DNA of 64,000 nt from Heterobilharzia americana (Eukaryota; Platyhelminthes; Trematoda; Strigeidida; Schistosomatidae): assembly GCA_944470555.2 (NCBI GenBank), contig OX104130.1:43433491-43497490 (forward strand). Direction: 5' to 3'. The position numbers and the translations under genes were made by a program. Within the stretch, counting starts at the first letter, position 1; every line of letters starts with the position of its first letter. Positions 23,719 to 33,725 of the stretch are shown one piece after another. The notes under the pieces are model-generated. The model did no database searches. It saw only the letters and a list, made by a program, of their open reading frames with translations, and was not told the DNA's origin.

Positions 23719-26700
23719 TTTGAAAACTAGCATTTCAGAAGAGCCACTCAAAGCATCAACATATCATGAAAACAATGAGGCCTAAAATATCTAACGGCAC
23801 GGAGACAGTTCACACGAAGAAGAATAATAAAGTTCCTTGGAGCTGCATGAATAAGTTGGAAACAATCATACTTCTGATATATACCTAATTTTAGTTATTT
23901 TTAGTGCTAAAAATAAGCTATATACAAAACGTCTTATTTTGCATGCTCTTGTTAACTTAAAGGTGCTTGGTTGTAAGTGGATAAAACATAAAAGATTTAT
24001 TAGTAACAGACATTTTTAAAGGGAGCTTAGCTATAATTAAAAAGGCAAGACGGGGATTCAGCACTAAAAACCAATGAATATAACTGACGTAATAAGACAG
24101 TAAAAGTCTACCATGAATTTTTTAAATTGGCAGGTCAGTAGTGAATATCATCAAATAAAAGGCTGATCTGAAGGATGAAAGAAATATTCTCATTCATTTG
24201 AAATCACATAGACGACACCTATTGGCTCGATAAATATCTAATTCTACCAGTTGTGATTAACGTCACATTACTGTAAAAGTCTATAATTTCGCTTAGCCAA
24301 TATAATGTAGCAATGAGAACTTTGCTGGAAACTAGAAGCCTATTTCTGCGCAAATCAATGTGCTAAAGACTTCAATTCGATAGCATTTGTCCCTTCATTA
24401 AGCCTAAGCCAGCAACAATTTCTTTTGAAGTCTTTTCGCAGTGACATACTAGCATATTTCTTGAAATCTGAGAAGTGAAACCGAAAACAGCTGTTAGGTT
24501 GACGAAATGAGGGGAGAATCAAATAGAAATTTTTTGTAGTAGTATGTCACATTTTATAATTTATTTGCATCACTCATTCTGCACTAAACTAAAGAAAAGC
24601 GTGTCCATGTGCCTGATATGTGTACAATTCGACTGGTATGAGTTCTTCCGAAAACGTTTTCATTTGACTTAAGGATCAGTTTTACTTCAGGGCCTTTGTA
24701 TGGTACGCCCGCTGACATGAATGCTGGGTTGTCAAACTATATGATTTTGCATAACGCTACTTGTTGTAGAAGCACTCAAACTTAAGCACACTTCTGGAAG
24801 TTTGCTTGCCAATAAAATCCTCTTATCACTTATGATAAGTGTACCGGACATAGCTACATTTAATCTTACAACTAAAGCATTAAAAGATATGGCAATCACT
24901 ACCCTTACAAAAAAAGAAAATAAATACAAACGCAAGAGGTTTTACTAACAATCGAAAACATATTTGATACCAAATAATGTGAAAATGGAGGAACCCTAAG
25001 GGAATAAAACACTTAAAGCTAGGTTATGCCATAAACAGTTGATAGGGAAAAATTGATTTCGGACTTTCCATGCGCAACAGCTTTATGAGTAAGAAGTATT
25101 TGTTCCCTAGTAATTCATTGTATTACCTTATATTACGCTTCACTATAACAACCTACGACATGCTTTCCCTCTTGGTTTTCGAAGTAATTTTTGTCCTATC
25201 GTTTCGAAAACTCAACTTGTGCAACCTCCGATAGCCCTTTTAAAAGCACTATCCTGTTTGAATACTTATTATTAGCGATCTGCATACTTCTGACGCATGC
25301 AGACAATTCAATGTCATAATAACATGATTTTTCTGATTTATACACATCTAATCGCTTTTGCTTTGATAAAAGAATTAGTCAATAGCTTGACTTTATTGAC
25401 CGTTCAAAAATTGATAACGTGTAGACTTTGTTATCTAGTTTTATTGATTCCACAATTTTAGCAGTATCCCAATTCCTAAAGTGAAGTTAATCTATAGACA
25501 TGGTTGGACTAGACATGATACAGATCATTTTTACTTAAGTCCTCATAACTTAAGGATCAAGTTTTAGCAATACTAGCATTTTATTAATGCACCTCAACCT
25601 TATCTCATAAAATATGTTGTGGGAAGGGAGCTTCATATATAACAGGTACCCCCGATTATCCAACACTGACATAAAATGTGCATATGCATTCATCTCTTTG
25701 TTACATGCAGCTACATCTACCTTCTATAATACGTTTGTATTCAACTGTTCTCACCCAACGCCAATTGAATGAAGTTGTTTCAGCAGAGACTCGACTACAA
25801 AAATCGAGAACAAGGTAAGTATTCCCGACAAAGATACATTCACTGACGGTTTCAAATGATTTAATGACACTGAAATTGCTGACAAGGCATGAACTGCAAC
25901 CATTATTGCAACAGATAAGACTAAAGAAATATAAGTGTTGAAACCGCTATCCAAATGTAGCATATGCTTGTGAGTTGTATTACAGTTGAAGGGCTGAATA
26001 ATACGCAAAGACGGAATCGTAAAGTTAAGGTGCGAATGCTGTATCAATTATCATCACTGCGTGAGTCTTCTGTTATAAGGACAACCAGTTACTTACAAAA
26101 CAACCAATTATTGACCACTTTACATTGAATTCCACTTAAAAGAGATTACTGCATATCACTATTTTAACCTATTGTTCCTATATGACTGATCTGCGATGCT
26201 GTCTAGTCCAACAATAGTGAGTACGTCGGCTGAGCGTGTTAACCACTTCACTTACGTGGTTGATTAGACTAGCCAAGATGGGTCAGTCACCGACGAAATC
26301 TCAGCAAGGATATAGAAGGCCTGCTTGGATTTCGCCGAATTACGCCTCATGGCACTATAGTGATACATAATCGCCTATTAAGGGTCAAGTGCACTGCAAT
26401 TCTGTGTTTTACTAAGGGGGCATACAATGTTATGTGTGAAATATTATATATGAAACATCCTCCACTTCTAGTGGAGGAATTCGGGCATAGTTTCAGGTAA
26501 AAGACGTAAGTCGATCAGTTAATCAAGTTAAAAATCTCCAAGGGGTCATATAACTGAGGCGTGTCGCGCATGCTTAGTCACCATTTACTGCATCGCACGT
26601 TAGCTGAAGTAGGTTCAGGCTGGAAGTATCCAGACTAAAACATAGCACCAGTCGGTGGAGTCTCCACCGTCAATTTGAGCTGTATAGGGGAATGTTGACT

Positions 26701-27234
26701 TCCAGGTTGGGGTTGTATGACAATGAAAAACGGTAGTTGAAGACTAGGTGATATAGCTCAGAATCAATCACAATGCCACAGTTTCATCTCAATGTTGTCT
26801 CCATATTAATCGTCATACTGACTTTTATTATTGTCTCATTCCTTCTCGCTGTCTTTTCACGACTTTCTACTAATTTTGACTTTTGGTGCATTAACTGTCT
26901 AGTTTAATTAGGTGACAATCTGTCTCCAGTTCATTATAAATAAATAGAAGTAAAGCAGTTTTGCTCTTGGGAAGGAGGGCATGCCGAAAATGAGGTATGA
27001 AATTGAGAGACCTAACGTTTTACACCATTTAATTAACCACCGTAGTCTAAGAATGAAAAATAAAGGAGTGAACTGTCACTTCTTTACACATGTAAAACGT
27101 GTCAGGTGTTAAACAGTACATTCCCTTCTGAACAAACATTCAAACATCTTTGCTGAGCATCAATTTAAAAAACGAAGTGAAGAGTACCGTTAAGCTATGA
27201 AGCAAGATCTACTAAAAAACAATGATTAGGTCGA
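23716..27234. other. mostly anonymous DNA; GC-richer repeat-like block at 26200-26760
   Basis: No gene assigned. Two minus-strand ORFs (24732-24935 and 25751-26047) encode hydrophobic stretches and look faintly alike, but no splice structure was proven. Between ~26200 and 26760 base composition changes to a GC-richer block with two perfect short hairpins (stems at 26458-26465/26471-26478 and 26653-26659/26663-26669). This looks like an inserted repeat of unknown type. Confidence 0.5.
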
Positions 27235-27345
27235 TGCGCTGGTGACCTTGCTTGAAACCTGTTTGGCTTTTCCCAGTTCCCTATAGCTTAGATTTAGTTG
27301 AGTCTCAGATAATTATCACCATTGCTATCTCGGGACCTTGAGAAT
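27235..27345 (-). pseudogene. RTE-like RT scrap
   Basis: About 100 bp whose nucleotide sequence lines up with the 20815-20930 part of the larger LINE (shared GAAACCTG..TGGCTTT and TCGGGACCTT/TAGGACCTT ends). On the minus strand it reads GKSQTGFKQGHQRIDLI, a decayed version of the QAGFRxGRxxIDQI motif. Nothing recognisable flanks it. Confidence 0.5.
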
Positions 27346-28335
27346 TATCTATTTGGAAAAACCCTTTGTGGTCATCACTTCAGAGGTTGAAAGAACCAAA
27401 AGAATGGGTTCTGATGGCAAATCTTACGTGCACATTGTAGCTAATACACTAGATGTTTTGACTTGTGATCTTACATCTTTCAGATGTTGGTCTATAGGGA
27501 GTCACCACCCATCTTATTTTTAAAATACAAACCCCACATCGTCAAGTTTAGTGATGTTTCTTCTAAGAAGATTGAACGTCAAGTAACTGGAATATAGCTT
27601 GTTTAAATGCAGTTTCGTAGTTTGTCCAATCTTCTTAGTTTACTGAGTTAGTTACCAACCAACCTCGCTGAATCGTCAATATCTTCATAGTAAGTCTAAA
27701 TCGTTATCGAATACCGCTTATCTTAAACATCTCCATTTGATTGGCATTTACTACTGCTCGACCCAACCGTTCACAATTACTGTGCAAATATGGTTAGGAT
27801 GTTTCTGCATTTTAGCTTATTTAGAGCTACCCAGGATGAAAACTACAGAATGTATTCCCACACTATCTTTATTTTCTTTCTTAAATAAAGAAACCCTAAA
27901 GTAGTCTTGGATATTTATCTGCCATGGTAGGTGATACACCCATCATATTTCAGGATAAGCAATGCTACAATGTTGATATCTCTAAAAAAAACTGCTATAT
28001 AAGGAAACCACAATTTGCTGTTATCACAAGTAACACACCAATCTATGAAGTCTGAGGAATAGCTAGACTGAGTTAGATCAGGAGAATTACCAGTACAGAA
28101 CAAAATCATGGAAACCAACATCAAAAATATTACAAAGATTAGTGACAGCCAGAAGTGTAACAGAGCAAAGGAGCTTCAAATGTTACTTCAATGTGCCAAT
28201 GAGGACTGGAAATAGTTCAAGCTACATAAGTTCAGTGACGTGCACACAAACATTTCGTCCGACAACCAAAGGAAGCTCCAAACTTGCACCCAAAGTGATG
28301 AAAAGATGATATATACAACCCGAAAACATTGTATT
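27346..28335. other. intergenic DNA downstream of SRP19
   Basis: About 1 kb with no assigned gene. The last ~200 bp (28130-28335) would be the 3' untranslated region of the minus-strand SRP19 gene; I did not find a clean AATAAA there. Small ORFs at 27338-27523 and 27915-28124 have no support. Confidence 0.5.
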
Positions 28336-28850
28336 TCATTTTCTTTTCCGTTTGTTCTTTTTCCCTTGGGAATTTTGATCAGTAGTTGAACCAGATGTAG
28401 GTGGTCTTCTTGATCTCACAACAGGAATGACCTTCCCCAAATACAGAAGAAGAGCTTGACGATTAGGGAACCTATATTCAGTTATTAACACATTCTAAAT
28501 CATACTGTTCATTAACAGGAGTCCCGTCGTCGTTTTTCAGATGAACGCGAACACGCCACTTGTTCATAGGTTCAAACGCATCTTTTTCTCTCGGGTGAAC
28601 CTGAAGCCTAAAATGCATTGGAATCGCATTAACAAACTTTAGATTCCAAGATGTGGTCGATAGACAATTTCGACAGAACCATAGTTACTTCTGAATGTTT
28701 TGGGTTGTCAACACACTGCTCTACTGACAGTTTCCTTCCTTGAGCTCTAGTTCGACGATTGTTCAGATAAGCTGGATATATGCAAACCCATCGTTCTTTA
28801 GCAGAATGAGGAAGGTTAGGACTAAATGGAGAAAGCAAGGTTTTCTCCAT
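28336..28850 (-). CDS. SRP19: signal recognition particle 19 kDa protein, 3 exons
   Basis: SRP19 binds the tips of SRP RNA helices 6 and 8 and prepares the RNA for SRP54 binding, mainly in the nucleolus before export. Exons on the minus strand are 28850-28638, 28600-28506 and 28471-28336; joined they give 147 residues, against 144 in human. Residues ~20-31 read RWVCIYPAYLNN, the family's most conserved block, followed by TRAQGRKLSVEQCVDNP (19-kDa helix and basic loop), ILESK, then HPREKDAFEPMNKWRVRVHLK and NEQFPNRQALLLYLGKVIP (both split by introns), and a lysine-rich tail KKNKRKRK. Both introns are GT-AG and restore the frame exactly where the family sequence continues, so the gene looks intact. 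The start at 28850 is the first Met, with G at +4. No stop or frameshift remains. Retroelements begin ~210 bp upstream. Confidence 0.93.
28472..28505 (-). other. SRP19: SRP19 intron 2 (34 nt)
   Basis: GTATGA donor and AATATAG acceptor, phase 2. Splicing joins NEQ to FPNRQALLLYLG, matching the family's Q-F-P-S/N-R motif; read-through hits a stop. Confidence 0.87.
28601..28637 (-). other. SRP19: SRP19 intron 1 (37 nt)
   Basis: GTTTGT donor and GCTTCAG acceptor. Without removal the ORF hits TAA three codons after ESK. An alternative acceptor 7 nt earlier (TTTTAG) would break the frame, so the later AG is chosen. Phase 0. Micro-introns of 30-45 nt are usual in trematode genes. Confidence 0.85.
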
Positions 28851-29059
28851 GAGAAAATAACGTCACCAAGACCTTGAGCACAAAACACCCGCCAAATGTT
28901 TTAGGTGTTCAGATGGATCAAATGGTTGTTGAAGGAATAGAAGCTTGTGCTTAACTGGCTTTCGCATCTACAATCCGTGGATCACTACTCCTTTTGATTG
29001 TTAACCTATTGCACAAGTGAAGAAAGGTGAAAAAAGGGAGATTCAAATGTGAAAATTAA

Positions 29060-29600
29060 CTAAGTTCTGGGCAGATCCCAGACAGACATCAAGTGGGTAT
29101 CCAGTCGGCGTTTAAAAGATTCAGACGAAATAGCCTAGATCGCATCTTCTGGAAGAGCGTTACGGAGTTTAACAACTTTTAGGAAATAGAAGTTGTGCCT
29201 GACATCCCGCCTGCTATGTTGCAGGCTTAGTTTATGCGTATGTCCTCTGAGACTAGCGCTGCAGCTAAGATTTAATAAGTGACGGAGTGGGTGGCCAGGT
29301 GCGCTCAGAATGCTGTAAGTCACTATCAATTCACCTCTTAGCCTTCTGTATTCTAGAGGATACGGACCCAGAGCAATTAGCCGTTCATCGTATGTTTTGG
29401 ACTTCAGTCCTTGAACAGATTTTGTCGAACGCCTCTGGATGCGTTCCAAGCTTAGTTTGTCCTTCTGGAGATAAGGGAGGAAGACGATAGTCCCGAACTT
29501 CAGAAGAGGCCATATGAAGCTGTTGAAAATTTGGTGGAGGCATCTACGATCGAACTGCCCGAAAATTCGTCTACGAATTACTGACGCCAAGTTCTAATAC
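29060..29600 (-). pseudogene. CR1-like LINE, C-terminal RT region and 3' end
   Basis: ORF 29135-29590 (151 codons) has the thumb/C-terminal signature of CR1-type LINEs: PLLKFGTIVFLPYLQKDK, LERIQRRSTKSVQGLKS, YDERLIALGPYPLEYRRLRG, ELIVTYSIL and FFL-like FLKVVKLRNALPEDAI. After an in-frame TAG it continues SSESFKRRLDTHLMSVWDL to ~29060. Palm motifs are missing, so this is a typical 5'-truncated insertion. It lies ~210 bp upstream of the SRP19 start codon and ~270 bp from the gypsy gag. Confidence 0.85.
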
Positions 29601-29870
29601 CTAATATCCAATATCCGTGTAAAGAGCTTGTGTAAACCAGTCGATTTCTTCTTACTCGCTTCTTGGTCTCGTGGGACGGCCCCAGGTTCTTCGCAGATTC
29701 CGAGGCTGTAGATCTAGTCACTCACACTTCAAACTTCGTGTTGTAGAATTAGTGAATGGCGGTACTCTGGGTTCTACGTCTGCCTTATTGGAATACGTTC
29801 CGAGTTTGGAATGGTCACAATTATCTTCCCGGTTCTGAAAAACCAGAGAGGATAGAGATACGACTATTAA
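29601..29870 (+). other. leader region of the gypsy element (LTR not recognised)
   Basis: This 270 bp separates the CR1 tail from gag. It should hold a 5' LTR or primer site, but I found no long direct repeat of it after the pol end at 33725. A stretch near 29734-29765 resembles 45525-45560 (shared GTGTTG.AGAA.TAG.GAA). Confidence 0.35.
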
Positions 29871-30620
29871 TTAGCCTGGTCTCAACATGTATGGTTCTCC
29901 TACGTGGAAGCTCAATTTGTCTTGAGACATATTCACTCACAAGAAACTAAGTCCAACTTCCTTATCGTCAGCTTACCGGAAAATGTGAACGAAGATGTCT
30001 CAGGCGTGCTAGACGACAAAGCACCGAATCTGTACGATCACCTCAAAACCGCCCTCGTCAAACGCGTTGCACTCGCTGACCAGCAGAAGTTGCAGGGACT
30101 TTTCAGGGATGTGCATCTGGGCAATCATAAGCACACGCAACTGCTTTGTCAGATGAAGCAGTCGGTCGCAGATTTCAATATTGATGAGGCATTGCTCAAG
30201 CAACCGTGGTTACAGATGTTACCACAACCGGTGCAAGGAGTCCTGGCACTCCTTCATAAGTGCTCCTTAAGAGAACTGGCGGAAGCGGCTGATAGAACTG
30301 TGGACGCTACAAAGCCCATCACCAATATCTCACCTGTACTTTCTGCCGTCACTGATTCGTCCAAAAACTGGTACCCTCCATCATCAAGTGAGCCAACAAG
30401 TTTCGATGTTATAGCTCACATCTCGAAATTGTGTGAGGAGTTGCGCGGCATCAAGAACGAAATGTGGTCTGTTTGTTCTTCTGACGATCACAGGTCCCGC
30501 CCACGCAACAGATCTGCCTCCCGTACCGGTAACAGGCGTCCTTAATCGCGACCGTCCCAACCCAGGTTGTGCTCGTGCCATAAAAGTTTTTGTGCCGATG
30601 CCAAAAGGTGCACTTGACCT
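29871..30620 (+). pseudogene. Ty3/gypsy gag
   Basis: Open from just after TAA at 29868. It starts with a WFSYVEAQFVLRHI-type motif (gag of the CsRn1/Boudicca group has WF..VEAQF) and continues through LYDHLKTALVKR, QQKLQGLF and WLQMLPQPVQGVLA to an Arg/Ser-rich tail, stop TAA at 30543. In the same frame beyond that stop a zinc-knuckle-like CSCHKSFCADAKRC lies at 30570-30611, followed by TGA. The knuckle is the C-H-C-C type reported for the CsRn1 clade rather than CCHC. Gag normally packages element RNA. The in-frame stops make this copy defective. The first ATG (29904) lies inside the conserved motif, so the true start is upstream and lost. Confidence 0.85.
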
Positions 30621-30649
30621 CGCACCTTCGAGGCTAACTAGGCGGGAAA

Positions 30650-31094
30650 CGTGCGAGCCAGCACATGGCGGCGACTAGCGTAGCTGGGGAACCACTTCCG
30701 TGTCGCCTCTTCTTCGTCACCGATCGACATTCTTGGATACGCTTCCTAGTTGGCACTGGGGCAGAAGCCAGCGTCATCCCACCTACGAAGGAAGAGCGTC
30801 CGCGGCCAATTTCTGCAACTCCGTGCCACCAACGGTTCGCCCACCACAACATACGGTCAGAGATTCCTCAACCTCAACCTTGGACTGCATCGTTCCTTCC
30901 GTTGGGTTTCCATTGTAGCAGACGTGACCACCGGTATTATTGGTAGGGATCTCTTACAGCGCTATCAGCTGTTGGTAGATGCTGGTAAGAATAAGTCGAT
31001 TGATTCTACCACAAGACTCTCTGTCTCCGGTATTGTCACAAAGACGCCGTCCCTCAGTCCCGTGTACTCCACGACGGACGCTTCTAGTCCCTAG
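30650..31094 (+). pseudogene. Ty3/gypsy aspartic protease region
   Basis: Frame 30665: CRLFFVTDRHSWIRFLVGTGAE, then SVIPPT. The catalytic DTGA motif reads GTGA because the Asp codon at 30752-30754 is GGC; one A-to-G change explains it. A frameshift follows, and frame 30750 carries on with TTTYGQRFLNLNLGL, FRWVSIVADVTTGIIGRDLL (flap and ILG-type second motif) and YQLLVDAGKNKSIDSTTRL. Without the catalytic Asp the protease cannot work. Confidence 0.85.
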
Positions 31095-31151
31095 ACGTTT
31101 ATTATTTGGTCCTTTTCGGATGTCTTTAGGCCAAGTCGTTGTGTACCTTGT

Positions 31152-32100
31152 GTGACTTCAGACGTTTCTCATCACACAACGACGACTGGCCCGCCAGTGT
31201 TGGCTAAACCACGGCTGTTATCCGCAGAGGAACTGCGTGCTGTAAAGGCCGAGTTTGAACACATGCTTGAAATGAGAATAATCAGATCATCCATCAGTCC
31301 ACTGTCTTCACCCTTTCATGTGGTACTAAAGAGCAATGGTATGGACTGGAGGCCTTGTGGTGACTACCTAAGGCTCAACGCTAAGACGATTCCAGATCTT
31401 TTCCCAGTCCCCCACATACGCTACTTGACTGCATCTTTTAAAGGCTCGCTTATCTTCAGTAAACTTGACTTGGCGCGTGCGTGTCACCAGATCCCAGTTC
31501 ATCCTGATGATATTCCCAAGACAGCCGTCATTACACAGCTTAGTCTTTTCGTGTTTCTTCTCATGCCCTTTGGTCTTCGAAACGCAGCACAAACCTTCCA
31601 ACGTTTTATTCACCATGTTTTACGCGGACTCGACTTCGCCTATGCCTACTTAGACGGCATATTAATCGCTAGTCCAGACGAAGACACTCATTTTAACAAC
31701 CTGAAACAGGTCTTTGCCAGACCATCAGGGCATTCGATGGTAGTTAACCTGGCAAAATGCCAGATTGAAGTTCGTTCACTGCAATTTTCGGGACACGCTA
31801 TCTACGAGCAACCTATTCCCCCACTACCTGAAAAGGTACAGGCGATCCAAGACTTTCCAGTCCCAGGGTTCATTAAAGCTCTGCGCGCGTTTCTGGGGAT
31901 GGTGAGCTATTACCGTGGCTTCGTCCCCCAGTGTGCGCACATTTTGACTGCACTGACTGACCTGCTGAAAAATAGGTGTAAAACTTTCAGCTTGACTCCT
32001 GAGGCACTAGACGCATTTCGCAAGACCAAAACCGTTATAGCAGACGCCACGATGCTGGTACACCTCTTAGCATTGCGGTTGACGCCTCTAACACGGCCAC
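31152..32100 (+). pseudogene. Ty3/gypsy reverse transcriptase
   Basis: Open frame with LLSAEELRAVKAEFEHMLEM, IIRSSISPLSSPFHVVLK, WRPCGDYLRLNAKTIPD (RPCGDYR), FSKLDLARACHQIPVHPDD (motif A, LDL.. in place of the usual D..RAYHQIPV), FLLMPFGLRNAAQTFQRF (motif B), YAYLDGILIAS (motif C) and FLGMVSYYRGFVPQCA (connection). Motif C should be YxDD; the second Asp codon is GGC (31656-31658), so the polymerase is dead even apart from the frameshift at ~32080. Length and order are typical for the clade. Confidence 0.93.
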
Positions 32101-32590
32101 TGGAGCTGTGTTGCAACAACTTTCGGATCACACTTGGATTCCACTTGCACTCTTCTCCCGGAAGTTTTCAGCCTGCGAAATGTTGTACGGAACTTTTGGC
32201 AGAGAATTGCTCGGCATATATGCCTCTGTTAGGCATTTTCGCCACTTTGTGGAAGGTCGTGATTTAATTATCTTCACCAACCACAAACCTTTGACATATG
32301 CCTTACATACCACCACTCACGGATATTCACCGCGTGAATTACGTCATCTAGATTATATTTCGCTATTCATGTCTGACATCCGTCATATTTCTGGTGTGAA
32401 TAACCCTGTCGCAGACGCACCGTCTGGCACCCGCACCACTACTTTACCTCGAGCGGTTGACCTAAGGAAGATTGCTGTACTTCGGGATTCGGAAGAAGAG
32501 AGTGAAAAAACTCAGCACTCAACCTCTCCGAAGCTACAGCGTATACCGCTCCTGAACAGTGAAGGGACAATATTATGCGACATCCCCACA
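32070..32590 (+). pseudogene. Ty3/gypsy RNase H
   Basis: Shifted relative to the RT: IAVDASNTATGAVLQQL (first catalytic Asp, 32073 on), WIPLALFSRKFSACEMLYGTFGRELLGIY (conserved Glu), VRHFRHFVEGRDLIIFTNHKPLTYAL (TDHKPL changed to TNHKPL, so the Asp is lost), RELRHLDYISLFMSDIRHISGVNNPVADA (terminal motif with Asp; ALSR changed to APSG). It continues in frame into the integrase zinc finger. Confidence 0.9.
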
Positions 32591-33445
32591 GGCAGACACA
32601 GGCCTTTTGTTCCTTTACTCTTGCGTAGGCACGTTTCTGGTGCTCTACACAGTCCTTCGCATTCCGGTATCCGTGCTACCGACAAACTGATACCTGCCAG
32701 GTTTATATGGCCTGGCATTAACCGTGAGGTTCAAAGCTGGACATTGTCATGTATCCGGTACCAACGTTCTAGGTGAACCACCACAACGTCACACCACTTG
32801 GATATAGTTACCCGCTGACACGTGTCGATAGGTTAACTTGCTGGCCGTTAGCCATCTTATTGTCTAACATTACTGCAGAAACAGTAAGTAGGGTCTTCGT
32901 CGAAGGATGGGTTTCACAGTTTGGATGCCCTTCCACTGTGACAACCGACAGAGGCCAACAGTTAAAATCCGTTACCTCCCAGAAGCTGATGAATTTGTTG
33001 GGATACAAACGCGTCCGCACTACTGCATATCACCCAACTTCCAGCTGTTTTGGAAGAACGATTTCAACGACACCTTAAAAGGGCATTGATGACAGTCGAC
33101 AACATGAAACGGACCAACTATCTACCGTCGGTTCCTCTCAGCATCCGTTCTACACTTAAGACGGATGTGCAGTGTACTCCTGCTGGGTTAGTTTACGGCT
33201 GCAACTCGTGTTTGTCGGTTGAAATGGTAGCTTTAGATTGCACTGACCCAACTGTAACCGACATCCATGGCTACGCGCAAACTCTTGAGCTCCGCACGCG
33301 TAGCCTTAAAACCCCGATCCACGCGGGTACAGTGTAGACAGGTGCAACTGGACAAAAGACTCCAAGATTGCACCCACGTCTTTGTGCGTTGTGACCGTGT
33401 ACGTAGACCTTTACAGCCACCATACGAGGGACCCTTCAAGGTTCT
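32590..33445 (+). pseudogene. Ty3/gypsy integrase
   Basis: Zinc-finger region: ALHSPSHSGIRATDKLI and RFIWPGINREVQSW, then LSCIRYQRSR. The HHCC pattern has lost its second Cys (Tyr codon 32759-32761). Core: SHHLDIV holds the first Asp, then about 30 bp seem missing, followed by RVDRLTCWPLAILLSNI, TTDRGQQLKS (second Asp) and TTAYHPTS. A frame change gives EERFQRHLKRAL with the Glu, then SIRSTLKTDVQCTPAGLVYG and THVFVRCDRVRRPLQPPYEG, and PFKVL at 33445. The last block is the typical C-terminal signature of the clade. Confidence 0.9.
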
Positions 33446-33725
33446 CTGAAAGACAGAAAGGTTCTTCGTCAGTGACAGATCTGGACAGCAGGGTTCTATA
33501 AGTGTCGATCGTTTGAAGGTAGCGTATATAGACGTCGACCCACTTCCCTTTGCAGCGGCACAAACAGAAAAACCTTTGCCGCCGGACCTTCAAAAAGGCC
33601 CATCTAGTCGTTTATACCTTGAACGTTCTAAAAGAACGACCTCTACTAGCACCGAACCAGTACCCTCCACTCGTACTGGGAGGCATGTGCACTGGCCCGA
33701 ACGATATGCCGATTTCGTTACTTAG
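33446..33725 (+). pseudogene. C-terminal tail of gypsy pol
   Basis: ORF 33513-33725: LKVAYIDVDPLPFAAAQ, a Ser/Thr/Pro-rich linker, and STRTGRHVHWPERYADFVT before TAG. The RxGRxVHxPxRxxDxV ending is a hallmark of pol in this gypsy group, so the element's coding part ends here. The 3' LTR should follow. Confidence 0.85.

Noticed and set aside
23510..23785. Plus-strand ORF with a Tyr-Ile run
   Set aside because: The run is an AT microsatellite; the rest has no motif.
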